From: Saprospiraceae bacterium
Lineage (GTDB): Bacteria; Bacteroidota; Bacteroidia; Chitinophagales; Saprospiraceae
Assembly: GCA_016717105.1 (NCBI GenBank)
Contig: JADKGF010000032.1
Location: 3,584 to 67,583 of the forward strand
Direction: 5' to 3'
Length of the DNA: 64,000 nt
The notes below the pieces were generated by a model. That model ran no database searches and had not been told where the DNA came from. It was given only the letters and a program-made list of their open reading frames with translations. Below are positions 27,573 through 37,695 of this stretch, piece after piece (within the stretch, counting starts at the first letter, position 1; each line of letters starts with the position of its first letter). The translations under genes and the position numbers were made by a program.

Positions 27573-27680
27573 ATGCAGACATTAGTGGTTATGGCAAACG
27601 GGAGAAAGTGCCTGAGTCTTAAATTAGATGGATCGTTTGATGTCATCATTCCAAAGGATATATCAAAAACTGGATCGTAA
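27573..27680 (+). other. Short open frame of doubtful status
   Basis: An ATG at 27573 gives 35 residues (MQTLVVMANGRKCLSLKLDG then FDVIIPKDISKTGS) and a TAA. It could be a remnant or a small peptide; there is no clear ribosome binding signal and no family. The rest of 27303-27572 shows only short interrupted frames. Confidence 0.2.
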
Positions 27681-27731
27681 AAGAAGTTTACGATCCCAAA
27701 TGCTAGAAATAAATCAACCATTATAAACCAT

Positions 27732-28412
27732 ATGAAAAATCAAAAAATCATGAAATCAATCCCTGTAACTGTTTACATGCTTGTCTTCTTTTCTCTATTT
27801 TCTCCGACAATATGGTGTCAAGATGATAATACTGATTTCTACCAAAAGGACAAAGTAGGAATCACCTTATCCTCATTAGCCAATGTATATCAAGGCGTCC
27901 AGTTTAACTTTGCAAAAGGCATCAACCAAAATATGGATTTTAATGCAGAGCTTGGGTATATTTTTAACGCCGATAATCGTGAATCATGTAATGGTTACAG
28001 AATCCGCATTCAGCCTAGATTTAGATTAAGCAATGATCCTACAAAATATAAAATGTATGTGTCTCCACTTATTCAATTTCGATATACAAATTCTACGGTA
28101 GAAAATGTCTTTAGCCGATACAATGGGGCATATTATGAACAAATAAAGCATGCTGAAGTCAATAAAATGTTTAGTTTTGGTGCGATGCTTGGCAGGTATT
28201 TTAGATTGAATGATAAGTTTTATGTCAATTTAGCGGTAGGTTTAGGATTAAATTTTGAAAATATCAGATTCCCTGATGTTCCGGCTGATGCCAAATGGCA
28301 AGCAGAGTTTCAAGATATCTTTTTATCGCTTTATGGTGTAAGTGATCATACAGAAGGCAACTATACATCCATTTTAATGATCTATCATTTGAATGTCTTC
28401 TATAAAATTTGA
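27732..28412 (+). CDS. Secreted or outer-membrane beta-barrel-like protein
   Basis: 226 residues with a signal peptide (MLVFFSLFSPTIWC; MKNQKIMKSIPVTVY precedes it). The mature part alternates amphipathic strands (VGITLSSLANVYQGVQFNF, FNAELGYIFN, YRIRIQPRFRLS, YVSPLIQFRYT, FYVNLAVGLGLNF) and ends in an aromatic strand (LMIYHLNVFYKI), typical of small outer-membrane barrels. No specific family. It stands alone between remnants and the convergent asparaginase gene. Confidence 0.6.
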   Translation: MKNQKIMKSIPVTVYMLVFFSLFSPTIWCQDDNTDFYQKDKVGITLSSLANVYQGVQFNFAKGINQNMDFNAELGYIFNADNRESCNGYRIRIQPRFRLSNDPTKYKMYVSPLIQFRYTNSTVENVFSRYNGAYYEQIKHAEVNKMFSFGAMLGRYFRLNDKFYVNLAVGLGLNFENIRFPDVPADAKWQAEFQDIFLSLYGVSDHTEGNYTSILMIYHLNVFYKI

Positions 28413-28440
28413 TTGATGCTTATTTGCAATAACTATTTTT

Positions 28441-28941
28441 TCAAATGGGCTCGAAATAGCCGGTCTTTGTATTTTTTTGAACTTTATCCCAATGATGATA
28501 TCTACCATTCATAGCGATATAGACACCATGTGGCAATGTTTGGGCAAATGCTAGCGCTGCCCCTAAATTGAAAAATCCATCAGATGAAGTACCAAAAGCA
28601 TAAGGTATCATAGCGCCAGTAAGTATGATGGTTTTTGGTATATTATGCTTCGCCAATGCAGCGGCAGTTTGTACCATGGTATCTGTGCCGTGTGTAAGTA
28701 CGATGCGTTTGTAATCACTTTTTTTACAACTATAAATGATGATTTCTCTATCTGCTTCTGACATTTGTAGGCTGTCGAGCATCATTAGTGTCTTTATATC
28801 TACATCAAGCGTACTTCTACCTCGTTCGAACATCTCGGGCAGATGGGTATCTTTAAAGTAAAGCTGCCCAGTGATATAATTATATTCCTTATCGAAGGTA
28901 CCGCCGGTGACGTAAATCTGAATTTTATTGCTGTCTGACAT
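28441..28941 (-). CDS. Short asparaginase-family protein (N-terminal domain only)
   Basis: 166 residues from the ATG at 28941; a longer frame to 28974 would run across the promoter box at 28964-28971. Motifs of asparaginases are visible: YVTGGTFDKEYN (first catalytic Thr) and VLTHGTDTMVQTA (HGTDT, second Thr/Asp), then KTIILTGAM. Full-size asparaginases have about 330 residues with a second domain; this one lacks it, as in a known group of short asparaginase-like proteins in Bacteroidota. The substrate is therefore uncertain. Confidence 0.8.
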   Translation of the reverse strand: MSDSNKIQIYVTGGTFDKEYNYITGQLYFKDTHLPEMFERGRSTLDVDIKTLMMLDSLQMSEADREIIIYSCKKSDYKRIVLTHGTDTMVQTAAALAKHNIPKTIILTGAMIPYAFGTSSDGFFNLGAALAFAQTLPHGVYIAMNGRYHHWDKVQKNTKTGYFEPI

Positions 28942-28963
28942 GGTAACGTTTGGGTTAGACCCG

Positions 28964-28971
28964 CAAAAGTA
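28964..28971 (-). promoter_or_regulatory. -7 box TACTTTTG of the asparaginase-like gene
   Basis: On the minus strand TACTTTTG, 23 bp upstream of the ATG at 28941. It decides the start: the upstream in-frame start at 28974 would lie before the promoter. Confidence 0.55.
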
Positions 28972-29035
28972 CACAAAAATTAAAAAAACGATTACAAACT
29001 ACACACAAGACCAATATTAATAAAGCATCAACCTG

Positions 29036-30577
29036 CTACATTGGTATATTCCCATGCTTTCTATTAGGCATTAAAACCTTCTTGTTTTCAAGCATAGAAA
29101 AGGCTTTGATAAGCTTGCGTCTTGTATCTCTTGGCTCTATCACTTCATCTATAAATCCTCTGGCTGCTGCCCGATATGGATTCGCAAATTTTTCTTGATA
29201 TTCCCGTTCTTTTTCGAGCAATTTGGCTGCTGGGTCTTCTGATTTTGCTATTTCATTTTTGAAGATGATCTCACTAGCGCCCTTTGCACCCATGACAGCG
29301 ATCTCAGCCGTAGGCCACGCATAGTTCATGTCAGCACCTATATGCTTAGAATTCATCACGTCGTACGCACCACCATAAGCCTTGCGCGTGATAAGCGTCA
29401 CTCTGGGTACCGTAGCATCACTGAATGCATACAACAATTTGGCACCATTGGTGATGATACCATGCCATTCTTGATCAGTGCCGGGCAGAAATCCAGGTAC
29501 ATCTACCAATACAAGGAGTGGAATATTGAAACAATCACAAAATCGGACAAATCGTGCGCCCTTTTTAGAACTCTCGACATCCAATACACCAGCTAAAGCA
29601 TAAGGTTGATTGGCTACGATGCCGATACTTTTTCCAGCTAATCGGGCAAATCCGACAACAATATTCTCCGCATAGTCCTTATGAATCTCAAAGAAACTAT
29701 CTTTATCTACAGTGCCATGAATGATGTCTTTCATATCATAGGGATGCATAGAGTTTTCGGGTATCATGGTTGTTAATTCATCTCTATATTCATCACTTAA
29801 AGTATAAGGAATATCTTTTGCTTTTTGCTGACAGTTTTGAGGCATATAGCTAAGCAATTTCTTGAGATCACGAATACACTCAAGGTCGTTGGGCGCCGTG
29901 AGATGGGTAACACCGCTTTTGGTCGAATGTGTCGAAGCACCACCTAGATTTTCGGAAGTGACCTCTTCATTGGTTACTGTTTTCACTACATTTGGACCAG
30001 TCACAAACATGTAAGATGACTGCTCTACCATGATGATAAAATCCGTAATCGCAGGAGAATAAACAGCGCCGGGAGCACAAGGTCCCATGATGGCTGATAA
30101 CTGCGGAATCACACCGGATGCTTTGGTATTTCTATAGAAGATATCTGCATAACCACCAAGGCTATCCACGCCTTCCTGAATCCTAGCTCCACCCGAATCA
30201 TTAAGTCCTATGACTGGAGCGCCATTTTCTATGGCAAGATCCATGATACGACAGATTTTCTGGGCATGTGTCTCTGATAGTGCACCACCAAAAACTGTAA
30301 AATCCTGTGCAAATACATAGACTAAACGGCCATCTATTGTACCAAATCCTGTGACTACACCATCTCCTAGAAATTGCTGTTTTTCCATACCGAAATCGTA
30401 TGATCGGTGTTCCTTGAGCATGCCTATTTCTTCGAAGGAATTGCGGTCCATGAGCAACTCAATTCGCTCTCTGGCAGTAAGTTTTCCTTTATCGTGTTGC
30501 TTTTGGATTCTATCTGAGCCACCACCTACTAATGCGGTTAACTGTTGTGCACGGAGTTTTTGGATTTTATCTTGCAT
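29036..30577 (-). CDS. pccB: Acyl-CoA (propionyl/methylmalonyl-CoA) carboxylase carboxyltransferase beta chain
   Basis: 513 residues, full length for PccB/MmdA. Blocks: GKLTARERIELLMD, FAQDFTVFGGALSETHAQKI, GLNDSGGARIQEGVDSLGGY (oxyanion hole), then MGPCAPGAVYSPAITDF, and in the second half LVLVDVPGFLPGTDQEWHGI, KAYGGAYDVM and AEIAVMGAKGASEI. It transfers carboxyl from biotin to acyl-CoA, most likely propionyl-CoA; MmdA-type sodium-pump decarboxylase beta chains look alike, so the exact partner is open. No biotin subunit lies nearby. A TAAATTTG box at 30597-30604 precedes the ATG. Confidence 0.88.
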   Translation of the reverse strand: MQDKIQKLRAQQLTALVGGGSDRIQKQHDKGKLTARERIELLMDRNSFEEIGMLKEHRSYDFGMEKQQFLGDGVVTGFGTIDGRLVYVFAQDFTVFGGALSETHAQKICRIMDLAIENGAPVIGLNDSGGARIQEGVDSLGGYADIFYRNTKASGVIPQLSAIMGPCAPGAVYSPAITDFIIMVEQSSYMFVTGPNVVKTVTNEEVTSENLGGASTHSTKSGVTHLTAPNDLECIRDLKKLLSYMPQNCQQKAKDIPYTLSDEYRDELTTMIPENSMHPYDMKDIIHGTVDKDSFFEIHKDYAENIVVGFARLAGKSIGIVANQPYALAGVLDVESSKKGARFVRFCDCFNIPLLVLVDVPGFLPGTDQEWHGIITNGAKLLYAFSDATVPRVTLITRKAYGGAYDVMNSKHIGADMNYAWPTAEIAVMGAKGASEIIFKNEIAKSEDPAAKLLEKEREYQEKFANPYRAAARGFIDEVIEPRDTRRKLIKAFSMLENKKVLMPNRKHGNIPM

Positions 30578-30771
30578 TACTTGATTTTAAGATTTGCAAA
30601 TTTACTTCATTTGATTGATCTCGCCAATTTTTTAAGTTTTTTACAATTAAATATTATAATTAACAAAATAATTAAAATATAATGCTGATATATTGCATGA
30701 AATCACTAATATTGTGACGCGCAAATTCCATATTGAAGAATCATTATTACAAACCATCAAAACAATATTTT

Positions 30772-31155
30772 ATGAATGCTAAAAATTTGATAATCAGTAG
30801 TGTAGTTGGTAGCCTAGTGTATTTTATGTTGGGTTATTTGTTTTACGGTGTTTTATTTACCAATATCTATCCACCTTCTGACAATGAAAACCTATTGTTG
30901 GTGTATCTCGGTTGTCTTACATTTTGTATTTTGCTTGCCTACATATTTTTGCAATGGGCTGGTATAAAGGATCCTATGTCTGGTGGTAAAGCAGGTGCCA
31001 TCGTGGGTACATTGTATGGCGCTGGCATGAATTTTTTTATGTATTCATCTCAGGTGCCCAATTACACCAACATGATCACTGATATCGTCATCAATGGTAT
31101 CATGGGTGCAATTGCTGGAGCCGTAATTGCGTTTGTGATCGGGAGATTAACATGA
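30772..31155 (+). CDS. Small four-helix membrane protein of unknown function
   Basis: 127 residues from the ATG at 30772 (a TTG at 30733 would add a polar leader). Four membrane segments: LIISSVVGSLVYFMLGYLFY, LVYLGCLTFCILLAYIFL, AGAIVGTLYGAGMNFFMY and IVINGIMGAIAGAVIAFVIG. The layout is that of DUF1761-like proteins but I cannot confirm the family. It stands alone between the carboxylase and the surface-protein island. Confidence 0.65.
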   Translation: MNAKNLIISSVVGSLVYFMLGYLFYGVLFTNIYPPSDNENLLLVYLGCLTFCILLAYIFLQWAGIKDPMSGGKAGAIVGTLYGAGMNFFMYSSQVPNYTNMITDIVINGIMGAIAGAVIAFVIGRLT

Positions 31156-31357
31156 TATAAAGTATCGTACGACTCATACCATTCGATTTTTAATCTGAAT
31201 AGGAAATAGCTCTATTGTTCAGCCCTGAAATGAACAATAAAATAAGCAACAGTTTTTTTTTAATTTTTATGATTTGTATCAGAAATTTCTGCTATGTGCA
31301 AGTGCTCGTCATTAATTCATTCGTAATTCGTCATTTTTCATTCGAAATTGGTAAATA

Positions 31358-31414
31358 TCACATCATCATGTGACAAAGTTTTTGTCAGCTTATCCTTTTT
31401 TTGTTTTATTTTTG
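31358..31414 (+). promoter_or_regulatory. Palindromic operator plus -7 box, copy 1
   Basis: Operator TCACATCATCATGTGA at 31358-31373 and -7 box TATTTTTG at 31407-31414, 33 bp apart. The gene starts at 31440. The same arrangement precedes four further surface genes. A longer in-frame start at 31401 would overlap the box and is rejected. Confidence 0.75.
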
Positions 31415-31439
31415 TTCTGATAAATCTAAATTTGTGATC

Positions 31440-33905
31440 ATGGACAAGAAATTATTTTACACACTTACCAGTCTGTTATTGGTATTAATGTGTACGACAG
31501 CATCCTTTACACAAGAAAACAAAGGACATTTACCGAAACTATTGGCCATTTCACCAAATTTTCAGCATATCTCAAGCCAAGAAGTACATGATTTCTGGTC
31601 AAAAAACTACACGCAAGATCGAAATACCATTCCTTGGGAATCAATTGGTCCTACGGAAGTTCTGTCAAGTGAAGGTATAGATTTTTTAGTCTCAGGTAGA
31701 GTCAAATATATCGACTTCGTCCGTGACAATCTTATTAGATTTGTATCGGCAAGTGGTGGACTTTTTGAAGCTCGAAGGGTTGTTGGAAAATGGGAAATCA
31801 AAAATATAAGCGAACATCAAGTCACTACCACTTGGGGCGGCGCTTCCGATACGTCGCCTTTTGATGAAAACATTGTCCTTTATGGTACTGGTGATCATAT
31901 TTATAGAAGAGGCACAGGGCTCTGGAGAACAGCGGATGGCGGTACTTCTTGGCATCCAATATCTACTGAGGCCACATATTTTCACGATATAGTATTTAGT
32001 AAAACAAATTCCCAAGTCTGGGCATCTGGCAATGCGGTCATCTCATCAACCGATCAGGGAATCACTTGGAAGACGCATATGAAAGGTGATTTTTCATCAT
32101 TAGTGATCGATCCTATGCAGCCAGATACGGTGTATGTGAGTGATTTTGGCAAAGGGATATTTAGAACTTTTGATGGAGGCAATACATGGAATAAGTTGAG
32201 TGGTGGCTTACCTACAGAAGATTTCGGTAGGATCGAATTGACTATTTGCGATTACTTTCCCAATGTGTTGTATGCATCATATTGTAATGCCAAAAATGGA
32301 ACAAAAGGTGTTTGGAAAACCATTGATTATGGTGAGACATGGACTCAGTGTCAGATTCTAAATTCTCTTTATGAACCTGATGCAAAAATACATCTAAATG
32401 CCGGTGATTTTCATTCTATGATAAGTGTATCTCCCGTCAATCCGGACCAAGTACTCATGGGTGGCTGGTGGTATGCAATAACCAATGACGGTAAAACCTT
32501 TATTGGGCCAAATTCAGGATCACATGTTGACTATCATTATGCTACATGGGATGATACTGGAACACGTGTATTCATGGCTACAGATGGTGGTGTCAGTTAT
32601 ATGGATTTTGATCAGATAACGATATTCGAAGACAATGTACCTAAAATAAAAAAAGATTTGATGAAGGCGCCAACACTTCAATTTGTAAGTGTCTCGGCAT
32701 CCAAAGGGTCAAAGATGGTCGTTGGTGGAACCCAAGATAATGGGTTAATATTTTATAATTCAGAGACCGATGCTTGGTATTACAATCATGGAGATGGAGG
32801 CGATGTTTCTGCCCATTTTACAGAAGATCATGTATTTCATGGAACAATAGGTTTCTCTGGCGAACCTTTAGCTTTTAAAAATGTAGGAAAAGTGGATAAA
32901 GAGTTGAATAGTTTCTATGATATTAATAATGGAATTCGCCCATGTGGTGAGTGGTTTAGAAGAGTAGGTACCGCTTTTGGTGAGCAGTTACTTTTACTCA
33001 CTCAGACTTACAATACCTTGTATCTGTCCACCAATTTTGGGTTTGTATGGACTCCGATAGATTTTGATGGATTTGACGCTGAAAGCATTAATACAATCCA
33101 ATCAACGACTGAATCAAATCCAAAAATCTTTATATCAGGTAACGGAAGCCCAACTACGTCCGCTATAAAATTTGATCCTACAACCATGGAACATAGTTAT
33201 ATCTCCGATGGACTACCAATAGTAAAAGGTATTAGTTGGCCGCAAGTCTATGTAAGCCCATCACCAGATATGAAACATAAAGTTTTTGCTTTTATGTACT
33301 CTTATTCTAATAATACCAGAGGAGCAAAAGTATTCGTCTCCGATGTTGAAAATATTTCTTGGAATAATATAACCGGAGACTTGCCTGATGTGCCTATCAC
33401 TACGATGTTTGTACATCCACAAGATGAAAATTTCATCCTAATAGGTACCGATGGCTTTGGTGTTTTTGTCACTGAAAATGGTGGTAAATCCTGGTCGCCA
33501 TATAATGCCAATCTGCCCAAAGGTGGATTGATCACAGATTTTGACTACCAAACTGTAAATGATACTTTATATGTAATTATGGCCACCTATGGTAATGGGC
33601 TATATAAATCGCCACTTCCGCCTGCTTTGGTTTCTACCAAAGACACACAAATTGGTGCTAAAAAACTTGGTATCACTTATGCAAATGGTCAAGCTATGAT
33701 CCACCTTAACGATAAAATCACAGACAATTCAAGCATCAAAATTTACGACATCAACGGTCGACTTCTCCAAGTGCTCGATGTTTTTGAAAGATTAGATTAC
33801 GGGCTAATTAGTGTTGATATCGATCTGTTACCTGTGGGTATGTATATTGTAAACTTGACGAACAATGACAAGCAATATGCCGGCAAAATGGTCGTGGTAG
33901 ATTAA
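31440..33905 (+). CDS. Secreted BNR/VPS10-like beta-propeller protein with T9SS sorting domain
   Basis: 821 residues from the ATG at 31440. Signal peptide (LTSLLLVLMCTTASFTQ), then beta-propeller repeats with the BNR/sortilin motif (TADGGTSWHPI, STDQGITWKTH, TFDGGNTWNKL, TIDYGETWTQC, TENGGKSWSPY) over residues 45-725, and a T9SS type A domain at the end (SIKIYDINGRLLQVLDV ... GMYIVNLTNNDKQYAGKMVV). Such proteins are glycosidase-like or carbohydrate-binding propellers attached to the surface or secreted. First member of the shared-operator group. Confidence 0.85.
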   Translation: MDKKLFYTLTSLLLVLMCTTASFTQENKGHLPKLLAISPNFQHISSQEVHDFWSKNYTQDRNTIPWESIGPTEVLSSEGIDFLVSGRVKYIDFVRDNLIRFVSASGGLFEARRVVGKWEIKNISEHQVTTTWGGASDTSPFDENIVLYGTGDHIYRRGTGLWRTADGGTSWHPISTEATYFHDIVFSKTNSQVWASGNAVISSTDQGITWKTHMKGDFSSLVIDPMQPDTVYVSDFGKGIFRTFDGGNTWNKLSGGLPTEDFGRIELTICDYFPNVLYASYCNAKNGTKGVWKTIDYGETWTQCQILNSLYEPDAKIHLNAGDFHSMISVSPVNPDQVLMGGWWYAITNDGKTFIGPNSGSHVDYHYATWDDTGTRVFMATDGGVSYMDFDQITIFEDNVPKIKKDLMKAPTLQFVSVSASKGSKMVVGGTQDNGLIFYNSETDAWYYNHGDGGDVSAHFTEDHVFHGTIGFSGEPLAFKNVGKVDKELNSFYDINNGIRPCGEWFRRVGTAFGEQLLLLTQTYNTLYLSTNFGFVWTPIDFDGFDAESINTIQSTTESNPKIFISGNGSPTTSAIKFDPTTMEHSYISDGLPIVKGISWPQVYVSPSPDMKHKVFAFMYSYSNNTRGAKVFVSDVENISWNNITGDLPDVPITTMFVHPQDENFILIGTDGFGVFVTENGGKSWSPYNANLPKGGLITDFDYQTVNDTLYVIMATYGNGLYKSPLPPALVSTKDTQIGAKKLGITYANGQAMIHLNDKITDNSSIKIYDINGRLLQVLDVFERLDYGLISVDIDLLPVGMYIVNLTNNDKQYAGKMVVVD

Positions 33906-33957
33906 TTTGTCATTCATTCTTTGTAATTAGACATTTTACATTCAAAATCAGTAAATA

Positions 33958-34014
33958 TCACATCATCATGTGACATGACATTTTTGTTTTTAAGTATGTT
34001 TTGCTATAATCTTG
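33958..34014 (+). promoter_or_regulatory. Palindromic operator plus -7 box, copy 2
   Basis: Operator TCACATCATCATGTGA at 33958-33973; -7 box TAATCTTG (one mismatch to TAnnTTTG) at 34007-34014, 33 bp apart; gene start at 34044. Confidence 0.7.
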
Positions 34015-34043
34015 TGCTTTATTTGATAATAAAACATTAAAAG

Positions 34044-35462
34044 ATGAAACAATTATTTTGTGTACTGGCTGTGGTTCTCCTAATGCAAAATGTCTATGCC
34101 CAACATGTCGGCATCAATAATTCTGATCCAAATTTATCTTTAGATATCACAGGTGGATTTGGTATCAGATCAGTAATCGGCATACCCTATTTGAATAATT
34201 ATAATGTACCTATTAATGTCTCATTTATTGAATTGCAGCAAGATGGTAATGTCACGGGACCAGTCACTATTATAGGTCCTGACCCATGGATAGATGGTCG
34301 GAGAGTTGTAATCAGAAACATATGCGGCTATCCAGCTACTTTTGGTACTACAGTTATTAAAAGCTTAGAAACTAAAGAGTTTATTTGCAGAAATATTGGT
34401 GGTTGGTCAGTTATTTCAGAAAAAGATCCCAGCCAACTCGAAAAAATCACAGAAGGTAGCAATACTGGATGGAGGCTTCTTGGTAGAGATCCTGATTATT
34501 ATGAAAATATAGGACAAGATGCAGTAGATTTTTCAAAGTCAAGTAATTCAAATTTGCTATATGGCGCTTCAGGAATTAGATCTTTTGCTGCGAATTCTCA
34601 TACCATAGCATCAGGATTAAGTTCCGCAGCTTTTAACTCAAGTAGCAAAGCATTTGGGACTTCATCTACATCAATGGGCTTTGACACAAAAGCGAGCTCT
34701 TTTGCTTCGTTGTCTATAGGTCAAAACAACGATACTATTGCTGGGTCCAACAGAAATATTTGGGTAGAAACTGACCCTGTTTTTATTATTGGAAATGGCA
34801 CACCAACACAATCTTCCAACGCAATGACTGTATATAAAAACGGAACTTTTGATCTTCAAAACCATACTTCTCTTCCATCAAATAAAACAAGCAAATTTTA
34901 TATACTGAATGGAGTACCTTATTATGGTGATTCCATGCTTGTTACAAAAAAATACCAAATAGGAGATTTTGCATTTGGAGGTATTGTATTTTGGGTGGAC
35001 GAGTCAGGTCAACATGGACTAGTTTGTGCTAAAACCGATCAAAGTGCTGGCATAAGATGGTATGCAGGTACATATACCAATACAATGGCGCTTGCAGACG
35101 GCCCATTATCAGGAGATAAAAATACTTTATTATGTATCAGCAATCAAGGATATGGAGATGGTAGTACTTATGCTGCTAGGATAAGCAATGAACTGCAAGT
35201 TACCGAAAACAATATTACCTACGGAGATTGGTATCTACCTTCTCGGCAAGAGTTGGCACTTATATATGCCAATAGAACAATTATAGGCACAACTTCTACA
35301 AGTCATGGTGGTTCTGGATTTGATTTAACTGTATCGTATTGGAGCAGTACCGAATACGATTTTTATAATGCCTACATGATTCAATTTTTTAATAATGGTG
35401 CTGAAGTACAAAATAATAAAGATAGTAGTAATGTCAGTGTGAGGGTAGTACGGAGGTTTTAG
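34044..35462 (+). CDS. Secreted surface protein with DUF1566-type C-terminal domain
   Basis: 472 residues. Signal peptide (LFCVLAVVLLMQNVYAQ), then the VGINNSDPNLSLDITGG entry domain seen in Bacteroidota fibre proteins, a head-like region with Ser/Ala repeats (residues 165-230; ANSHTIASGLSSAAFNSSSK), and a C-terminal DUF1566/Lcl-like domain: FAFGGIVFWVDESGQHGLV, then DWYLPSRQELALIYANR, SYWSSTEYD and the final VSVRVVRRF. DUF1566 resembles lectin-like adhesive folds (FGE/C-type-lectin relatives), so a binding role is likely. It has its own operator-promoter copy and is followed by a poly-G tract. Confidence 0.75.
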   Translation: MKQLFCVLAVVLLMQNVYAQHVGINNSDPNLSLDITGGFGIRSVIGIPYLNNYNVPINVSFIELQQDGNVTGPVTIIGPDPWIDGRRVVIRNICGYPATFGTTVIKSLETKEFICRNIGGWSVISEKDPSQLEKITEGSNTGWRLLGRDPDYYENIGQDAVDFSKSSNSNLLYGASGIRSFAANSHTIASGLSSAAFNSSSKAFGTSSTSMGFDTKASSFASLSIGQNNDTIAGSNRNIWVETDPVFIIGNGTPTQSSNAMTVYKNGTFDLQNHTSLPSNKTSKFYILNGVPYYGDSMLVTKKYQIGDFAFGGIVFWVDESGQHGLVCAKTDQSAGIRWYAGTYTNTMALADGPLSGDKNTLLCISNQGYGDGSTYAARISNELQVTENNITYGDWYLPSRQELALIYANRTIIGTTSTSHGGSGFDLTVSYWSSTEYDFYNAYMIQFFNNGAEVQNNKDSSNVSVRVVRRF

Positions 35463-35463
35463 C

Positions 35464-35486
35464 GGGGGGGGGGGGGGGGGGGGGGG
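35464..35486. repeat. Homopolymer tract of 23 G
   Basis: Twenty-three consecutive G start 2 bp behind the TAG of the DUF1566 gene, in an otherwise AT-rich intergenic region and 20 bp before the next operator. It is either a slippage-prone simple repeat or an assembly artefact. Confidence 0.9.
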
Positions 35487-35506
35487 CTTATTCACATATA
35501 TAAATA

Positions 35507-35562
35507 TCACATCATCATGTGACAAGCAAAATTTTTTGGTACTGAAAACAGGCATAATTTTG
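35507..35562 (+). promoter_or_regulatory. Palindromic operator plus -7 box, copy 3
   Basis: Operator TCACATCATCATGTGA at 35507-35522; -7 box TAATTTTG at 35555-35562, 32 bp apart, with TTTGG as a possible -33 element; gene start at 35594. The stretch from the operator into the signal peptide is nearly identical to copy 4. Confidence 0.8.
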
Positions 35563-35593
35563 TCAATATTTCATAGTATTAAAACGTTAGCAC

Positions 35594-37695
35594 ATGAGAC
35601 TTCCATTCTTACTTTTGTTATTTGTGATATTTACATGCCGACTATCCAGTCAGATTTCTATCATCGGACCAGCGACACCGACAGGTGATTGGGATACAGA
35701 TCACGATTTAATACAGAGTTCATCAAGTGTGTGGACAGGAACATTTGTGCTAAACGCTGGTGAGCTTAAATTTAGACAAGACCATGCTTGGACTAATAAT
35801 TGGGGCACCAATACCTTTCCTTCAGGTAGTGGAGTTGCTAATGGACCAAGCATTCCTGTAAGTCCTGCTGGCGTGTATAGTATTTCATTTGACACTTCGA
35901 CATTAGTATATAATTTTCAGATTAAAGGCCGGATTGGAGTTAATAATACTGACCCTCAGGCCGGATTGGATATATTAGGTGGACTTAGGACCAGAGTATA
36001 TGTAGAAGTTGTCAATAATTCAACGAACACGATTTACATTCCACTTGAACAAAGTTTTGTATGGATGGAGGGCGGTACAGCGCCATATACTATTACTATA
36101 GATGCAGAATATCCGGATGGTACCAGAATAGTTTTATTTAACGGCACATCTTACGATGCTACTTTCGGAAGTGTAATAATTGGAAGTAACAAAGCACTTG
36201 AATTTATCAGACTTGATGGCGATTTTAGATTACTTGGTGGTAGCATTGTTAATACTTCAAGTGAACTTGAAAAAATTACTGAAAATGGTAATATTGGATG
36301 GCGATTAAAAGATGCAAATCCTGATAATTATGGAAATATTGGTAATAAAGCTATGGACCTAAGCATTTCTGACATTGCATCTAGTACTTATGGAGCAACT
36401 GGTCCTTATTCAGTTGCTATTGGGAACCACAATACGGCAAGTGGAGATTATGGGGCTACCGCTATTGGAAATGTGAATGTTGCAAGTGGAGATTATGGTG
36501 CTACCGCATTAGGTTCAGTTACGACAGCGAGTGGCATCCATGGAGCAACAGCACTTGGTTGGTATACTACTGCCAGTGGTAGTGAAGGTGCTTCAGCTAT
36601 AGGTCATAACTCAACGGCAGGCGGTATCACATCTATAGCATTAGGTAAAAACTCAATTTCTATTGGTGAAAATGCACTAGCTGTATCTGGAGGATATGCC
36701 TTGGGTAATAAATCGTTAGCTTCAGGTGAAGGTGCTTATGCTAAGGCTTATAACTCGATTGCTTTAGGAAGGTATAATGATATTTTTGTATCGTCAAACC
36801 TTACATCATGGGTAGAGACAGATCCTCTGCTGACAATTGGAATGGGTACAGACAATGATAATAGAAAAAATGCATTCACACTTTTCAAAAATGGAAATGC
36901 TGAGTTGGAAGGTTTATTTAGATTAAAAAATAATGGCAATTTAACAGGGATTGAACTCGCTTTTGGTGTTACTAATAAATATGTGCATGCTGGTAAAATT
37001 CAGTATGGAGGATTCGGAGGAAGTGATCATACGCTAAATATCCTTGGAGGAGGAACTAATGCATTTGGAGATGATTTAAAAATTAAACTGTGGGCAAAAG
37101 AAAATCTGATAGTGGAAAGTAACAATTTTCAATTAACAGGAAATACTTTTGAAATAGCTGCCGATGCAGTAAAAGCAACAGGAAGTGGCAAATTTTTAAA
37201 TGAAAATTTTTCATTAATAATGAATGGATTAGCACATCCATCAGATCCAGACAATAAACGAGTTTTTGTTAATAATAAATTGATCGTAAATGGCTCGCCA
37301 TCCAATGTAAGTAATTACAATTTTGAAGTAAATGGAAATTCTGAAATTTTTGGGAAACTTCAAATAGCAGCGTCAACCATTAATTTCCCTTCCGACTATA
37401 AATTGGTAGTCGATGGTAAAATAATTGCTGAGGAATTGAGAATCCAGAATAGTACTTTATGGCCAGATTTTGTTTTTGAAAATGGGTATGATCTAACACC
37501 ACTCAATGAGGTAGAAAAGCACATATCGATTTATAAACATTTACCTGATGTACCTTCAGCAAAGAAGTGTCAAAAGAAGGCTTTGATATTGGAGAAATGC
37601 AAAAGATCTTATTAAGAAAAATCGAAGAATTAACGTTGTATATAATTGAACAAGATAGGAAGATAAAAGAATTAGAAATAAAAATAAAAAAATGA
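35594..37695 (+). CDS. Secreted SusE-like/YadA-head-like fibre protein, one frameshift near the end
   Basis: Signal peptide (LLLLFVIFTCRLSSQ), an N-terminal SusE/SusF-like beta-sandwich (about 20-112; ISIIGPATPTGDWD, NAGELKFRQD), a VNNTDPQAGLDI entry domain, and YadA-head-like repeats (about 260-390; YGATAIGNVNVASGD, YGATALGSVTTASGI). The first frame ends at 37615, but adding one A to the run at 37560 restores the widespread terminal segment (VPSAKEVSKEGFDIGEMQK, LLRKIEELTLYIIEQ) with coiled coil and TGA at 37693-37695, overlapping the next start. This end is the self-assembling tail of Bacteroidota trimeric fibre proteins. It is likely a trimeric surface fibre. Confidence 0.8.

Noticed and set aside
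35325..35555. Minus-strand open frame with a proline run
   Set aside because: The prolines are only the reverse reading of the 23-G tract; the frame is antisense to a real gene and an operator.
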